Shown in pieces: positions 8,780 to 11,361 of a stretch of DNA of 11,361 nt. How positions within the stretch are numbered: the first letter of the stretch is position 1; every line of letters begins with the position of its first letter. The notes under the pieces were generated by a model, which made no database searches, was not told the origin of the DNA, and was given only the letters and a program-made list of their open reading frames with translations. A program made the position numbers and the translations under genes. The stretch spans positions 1 to 11,361 of the forward strand of contig JAOXYB010053934.1 in the NCBI GenBank assembly GCA_028565635.1. The letters are read 5' to 3'. Origin of the DNA: Phoronis ovalis. Taxonomy: Eukaryota > Phoronida > Phoronidae.

Positions 8780-8835
8780 CGTCTTACAAGTTACGGAGAC
8801 AGTTATTTGAAGTTGAATAAACGCGCATGCGCAAG
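8780..8835 (-). promoter_or_regulatory. Candidate promoter and non-coding first exon of TMEM26-like A
   Basis: On the minus strand a CpG-containing stretch is followed by a near-ideal splice donor, ACG|GTAAGTAT (exon end 8780, GT at 8779-8778). At 8822-8833 lies CGCGCATGCGCA, which fits the NRF-1 consensus YGCGCAYGCGCR at every position; such boxes typically sit close to start sites of CpG-type metazoan promoters. The ATG-initiated frames in this stretch stop before the donor, so the exon would be untranslated. It lies about 3.5 kb upstream of the first recognised coding exon and just inside the right end of repeat unit A, as expected for the promoter of that unit. The link to copy A is inferred. 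Confidence 0.4.
8822..8833. promoter_or_regulatory. NRF-1-type palindromic binding site
   Basis: CGCGCATGCGCA is a perfect match to YGCGCAYGCGCR in DNA otherwise poor in CpG. NRF-1 family factors are conserved across animals and bind this palindrome as dimers. The motif match is seen; occupancy is inferred. Confidence 0.5.
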
Positions 8836-8867
8836 TTTTCGGGAGCTTCCTTGACCTAGATGCATAT

Positions 8868-9015
8868 AGCGATTGTCGTATTATCGAGTTGGTTTATTTT
8901 GCAAGTCGCCAACACAACATTCTATATTAAGACTGACGTGTTGTCGACTTGCCGACTGGAAACAACTCGAAACACGACATTCTTTACTATACTAAGGTTA
9001 TGTGTTGTCGAGCTG
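8868..9015. repeat. Cluster of alternating motif GTCGTGTTGTCGACTTG, second copy
   Basis: It has the same forward-reverse-forward-reverse-forward order as 6707-6850: GTCGTATTATCGAGTTGG, GCAAGTCGCCAACACAAC, CGTGTTGTCGACTTGCC, AACTCGAAACACGAC and TGTGTTGTCGAGCTG. CATTCT plus TATATTAAG or TACTATACTAAG follow the reverse copies. Neighbouring units can pair into hairpins. It ends where homology to unit A begins. Confidence 0.55.
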
Positions 9016-9261
9016 TTTTTACACACCCATGACGAGTTTAGTATAGTTACACAGCATAATTCTGACTCCACTTCTATAGTTATTGTGACATAACTCATTT
9101 AAAAATATCCAACATGTTACACCGATATGATATCTAGTAAGAATTGAAAATATTTAATTTTAATATATTTATTAACGAACAGAACATCTTACATGTATAA
9201 TCACTACAAGTAATCTAACAAATTACTAAATACAATTAGCGCATAAATCGAGGCATGAATA

Positions 9262-9730
9262 CTACTTTTGAACAGTAAAATAATATAACAACATGCTGCT
9301 GCTGCTTTTAATAATTCTAAGCGAATGACAAATGCTTTATATACCTGGGAAACATGCTAATTCGCGGATCAGAAAAAACTAAATGTCTGCAAAGGGTAGA
9401 GAAAACGGATCTTTGCCATCTACGTGAAAAATATTATAATGACTTCGAGATTATTAATATGTTATACATTGCTTTCCTTGGGTTATCATACTTTGGGCAT
9501 TTAATAATAAAATGAACGTTATCCTCTATTACATTTTGACATAATTTACAATACATTTCACTTGCTGCTAGTTTTAGTAAAGCCCATCTGCCACGTTCTA
9601 TCTCTAGATCATGATCTCCGACTCTGAATTTTGTTAGGATCGATCTGGTACATAAATTTAGCAAGTAAAGATGTTGTACACAACTCCACTCCGGAAATAT
9701 AACAACAGACACAATACCAATATTTGACAT
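9262..9730 (-). mobile_element. Non-LTR retrotransposon (LINE) 3' remnant, copy in unit B
   Basis: An open stretch of 98 codons (9730-9434) carries the C-terminal signature of LINE polyproteins: LTKFRVGDHDLEIERGRW, then a zinc-knuckle-like C-x2-C-x8-H-x4-C block (CKLCQNVIEDNVHFIIKCP), then KYDNPR. After a stop at 9434 the coding similarity resumes in another frame near 9338-9276 with YKAFVIRLELLKAAAACC, the usual end of such proteins. The reverse transcriptase and endonuclease regions are absent, so this is a dead 5'-truncated copy. The clade (Jockey-like or other) cannot be fixed from this piece. Confidence 0.75.
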
Positions 9731-10268
9731 TTTGTACTTCTGCCTAGATCAAATAATCCTATTAAATTTCGGTAAATTTCAATTACTAAGACAAACGCAA
9801 GCAAAGGTGCAAATCGCTTACCATTTGATTTCCCTTCAGATCAGACAACGATTCTGAAAATGTCAGGGCTCACGTGGAAATTGATAAAATAATGTAATTT
9901 AAAAAAAGTCGATTCTAGGCTAGTTAGCATTTAGCTATTATGGCCCTACATCATACCAACTTTACGAAATCCCCGCAAGTGGTACAAGAGGAGAACAGAC
10001 TTATGGCAAAATAAACAGTTTAGCGCGAAAAAAAAACACTGCGGCCAGTCAGCCATATTGGAAACATCAAAAATATGTTCCGGAATATGCTTTAATTATC
10101 TAATTATATTCCAGTAGTATGTCACATGTCACGAAGTTCCTATAAGTGGTGTAGACGAGACTTGTGACATCAAAAAAAGGTAACACAGACGCCGGAAAAG
10201 TGATACAAACAGTAGTATGTCTAGTATTCCGCTTTCCAGGCGAGACAAAACAATGTATAGGCATCCAT

Positions 10269-10274
10269 TTTATT
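10269..10274 (-). terminator. Candidate poly(A) signal AATAAA of copy B
   Basis: On the minus strand AATAAA occurs 106 bases past the copy B stop codon, a plausible 3' UTR length. The aligned position in copy A has no AATAAA, and I find none in the 400 bases after copy A's stop. Confidence 0.4.
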
Positions 10275-10379
10275 TCGTCTTTTCGCACAATTTTTAGTTT
10301 TACCATTTATGTCGTCTGTTTTTCTAATAAAAACCGGAGAAGGAATCTTGTTCTCTGATATGTAAGGTTTTATATTTCA

Positions 10380-10853
10380 TCAGTCTGATGCCGCTTCTTC
10401 TATTACGTCCTCAACATCTGAATCCAATGTTTTCGTATTTTTATCCGTCATTCCATGGTGCTCCTCTGGTGGCGTTATCTGTTCCATTTTCAGCATTTCT
10501 CTTCTATGTTTTCGGACTTCAATGTGAACACAAATTAATCTGTATATCAACAAAAGTATAATAAGAGTATTTTTTGACGTAAAAAATAGATTTGAGTAGC
10601 TTAACACCTTAAAATGAATAATAAGAGTCAGTCTTAACATCAGAAACGGGGCGTCTTGCATAATAATTGAGATGATTGTTCCATATACATCCGGGGTACA
10701 ATATTCGTTTTCTTCGCCACCTGAAACACTTTGTGTCAAAACACCTGATCGATCGCTGCGAGATTTAGTAGCTGTCAGTACCATACAAAACTGCAATAAG
10801 CTCCATGACCACATGGCGAGAATGATGCATGTCAGAGTTCTATCCTTCTGCAC
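10380..10853 (-). CDS. TMEM26-like B, terminal coding exon with stop
   Basis: There are 157 codons plus TGA, after an acceptor TTTTATTTTCAG. The exon begins VQKDRTLTC and ends DVEDVIEEAASD. The acidic tail extends past the point where copy A stops. The loop between the sixth and seventh membrane segments (TKSRSDRSGV to CTPDVYG) is the least conserved part against A, while DKNTKTLDS near the end is unchanged. Confidence 0.9.
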   Translation of the reverse strand: MQKDRTLTCIILAMWSWSLLQFCMVLTATKSRSDRSGVLTQSVSGGEENEYCTPDVYGTIISIIMQDAPFLMLRLTLIIHFKVLSYSNLFFTSKNTLIILLLIYRLICVHIEVRKHRREMLKMEQITPPEEHHGMTDKNTKTLDSDVEDVIEEAASD

Positions 10854-11268
10854 CTGAAAATAAAACACTATATATATAGCAGTATTTTAACATTACATAA
10901 AATTTTGTAATTTTACATTTGGTTCGGCTAGTCCGTCATTCCTTAAAAATGCACATCACAGGCACATCTCTGATGCAGATTATTATCCAGTGCTGTTTAT
11001 AAATATGTTTTACTTTTTCAAAGTATATTAATTAGCACAAAACATTCCATATCCTCGCTATACATACCACCTCTTCATTAGTAGCTTCGAAAAAATCCAC
11101 AATATCAGCAGCAGTGCCAAGGTAAACCAGTAGTAATTGAGATAACTGATCACGTGTCAGTTTTCCTTTTGGTAATAACCATCTTCCAATAATGATCACC
11201 AACAGCAGACCTTGTTCTATAACTAATATCCATTGTTGAGAAGACAGAGAAATAGGGATGTGAATCTC
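10380..11268 (-). CDS. TMEM26-like multi-pass membrane protein, copy B (3' part, runs off window)
   Basis: This is the tandem paralogue of copy A. Two exons are visible, 11268-11068 and 10853-10380, joined in phase 0 across a 214-base intron; together they encode 224 residues and a TGA stop. The exons equivalent to A's first two must lie beyond 11361. The reading frame is intact, and all the family blocks of the C-terminal half are present (IIGRWLLPKGKLTRDQLSQL, GTAADIVDFF, MWSWSLLQF, IIMQDAPFL, FFTSKNTLIILLLIYRL). Most differences from A are conservative in the membrane segments and concentrated in the loop after WSWSLLQF and at the C-terminus. This suggests that both copies have been under constraint. 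Function beyond membership of the family is unknown. Confidence 0.88.
11068..11268 (-). CDS. TMEM26-like B, exon equivalent to copy A exon 3
   Basis: The acceptor TTTTTCTTGTAG precedes EIHIPISLSSQQWILVIEQG; the frame is open for 67 codons to the donor GTATGT at 11067-11062. Length and phase equal those of the copy A exon. A TAG sits immediately upstream as part of the acceptor and no ATG opens the frame, so the exon is only visible by homology and splice signals. Confidence 0.87.
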
Positions 11269-11361
11269 CTACAAGAAAAAGACGGGGTTACATTAATAGT
11301 ACTCCACTGGCAATAGTATTTCTTTTTGACGTATTTATGAATTTAGATCGAATACTAATAT

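Larger units (their letters stand above)
9008..11345. repeat. Right homologous block of tandem segmental duplication (unit B)
   Basis: This is the counterpart of 555-2765, offset by about 8.45 to 8.6 kb and in the same orientation, making a head-to-tail tandem array. The block probably continues past the window, since the last 30 bases still align with DNA beyond the MITE in unit A. Confidence 0.8.

Noticed and set aside
10672-10857. Plus-strand open frame of 61 codons
   Set aside because: Antisense shadow of copy B's terminal exon.
1-11361. CRISPR array, tRNA or rRNA genes, bacterial-type operon
   Set aside because: No regularly spaced direct repeats with unique spacers, no cloverleaf or rRNA motifs, and the genes are split by spliceosomal introns.

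Overview
The window is AT-rich eukaryotic genomic DNA, almost certainly from an invertebrate animal. Coding sequence is split into exons with GT/AG borders, introns are full of short inverted-repeat elements, and a decayed non-LTR retrotransposon tail is present twice. The base composition and repeat style would suit a mollusc or another lophotrochozoan, but nothing here fixes the phylum. There is no operon, CRISPR array, tRNA or rRNA.

The recognisable genes are two minus-strand copies of a TMEM26-like multi-pass membrane protein (Pfam Tmem26 family), arranged head to tail. Copy A lies at 5250-1799 in four coding exons (5250-5039, 4494-4341, 2704-2504, 2251-1799), about 339 residues without a visible ATG. 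Copy B enters at the right edge and shows only its last two coding exons (11268-11068, 10853-10380); its 5' exons lie beyond the window. All joined exon borders keep frame, and homologous exons have matching borders.

The homology is larger than the genes. About 555-2765 aligns by eye with about 9008-11345: a LINE C-terminal remnant, the 3' flank, the last two exons and the start of the upstream intron. This is a tandem segmental duplication with a unit of about 8.5 kb. The LINE tail must have been present before the duplication. A MITE-like element at about 2758-3071 is in copy A only; copy B ends in what looks like the empty site.

Layout: 1-540, unassigned DNA with a 109-bp palindrome. 823-1240, LINE remnant A. 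1799-5250, TMEM26-like A with inverted-repeat elements in intron 2. 5345-5587, long hairpin element. 5590-8770, gene-poor DNA with a degenerate minisatellite, two small stem-loops and a cluster of alternating inverted motifs. 8780-8835, a consensus NRF-1-type box next to a strong splice donor, a candidate promoter and non-coding first exon of copy A. 8868-9015, a second cluster of alternating motifs at the duplication junction. 9262-9730, LINE remnant B. 10380-11268, TMEM26-like B.

I do not see an unprecedented molecular system. The interest lies in the duplicated gene unit, the missing ATG of copy A and the dated transposon insertions.
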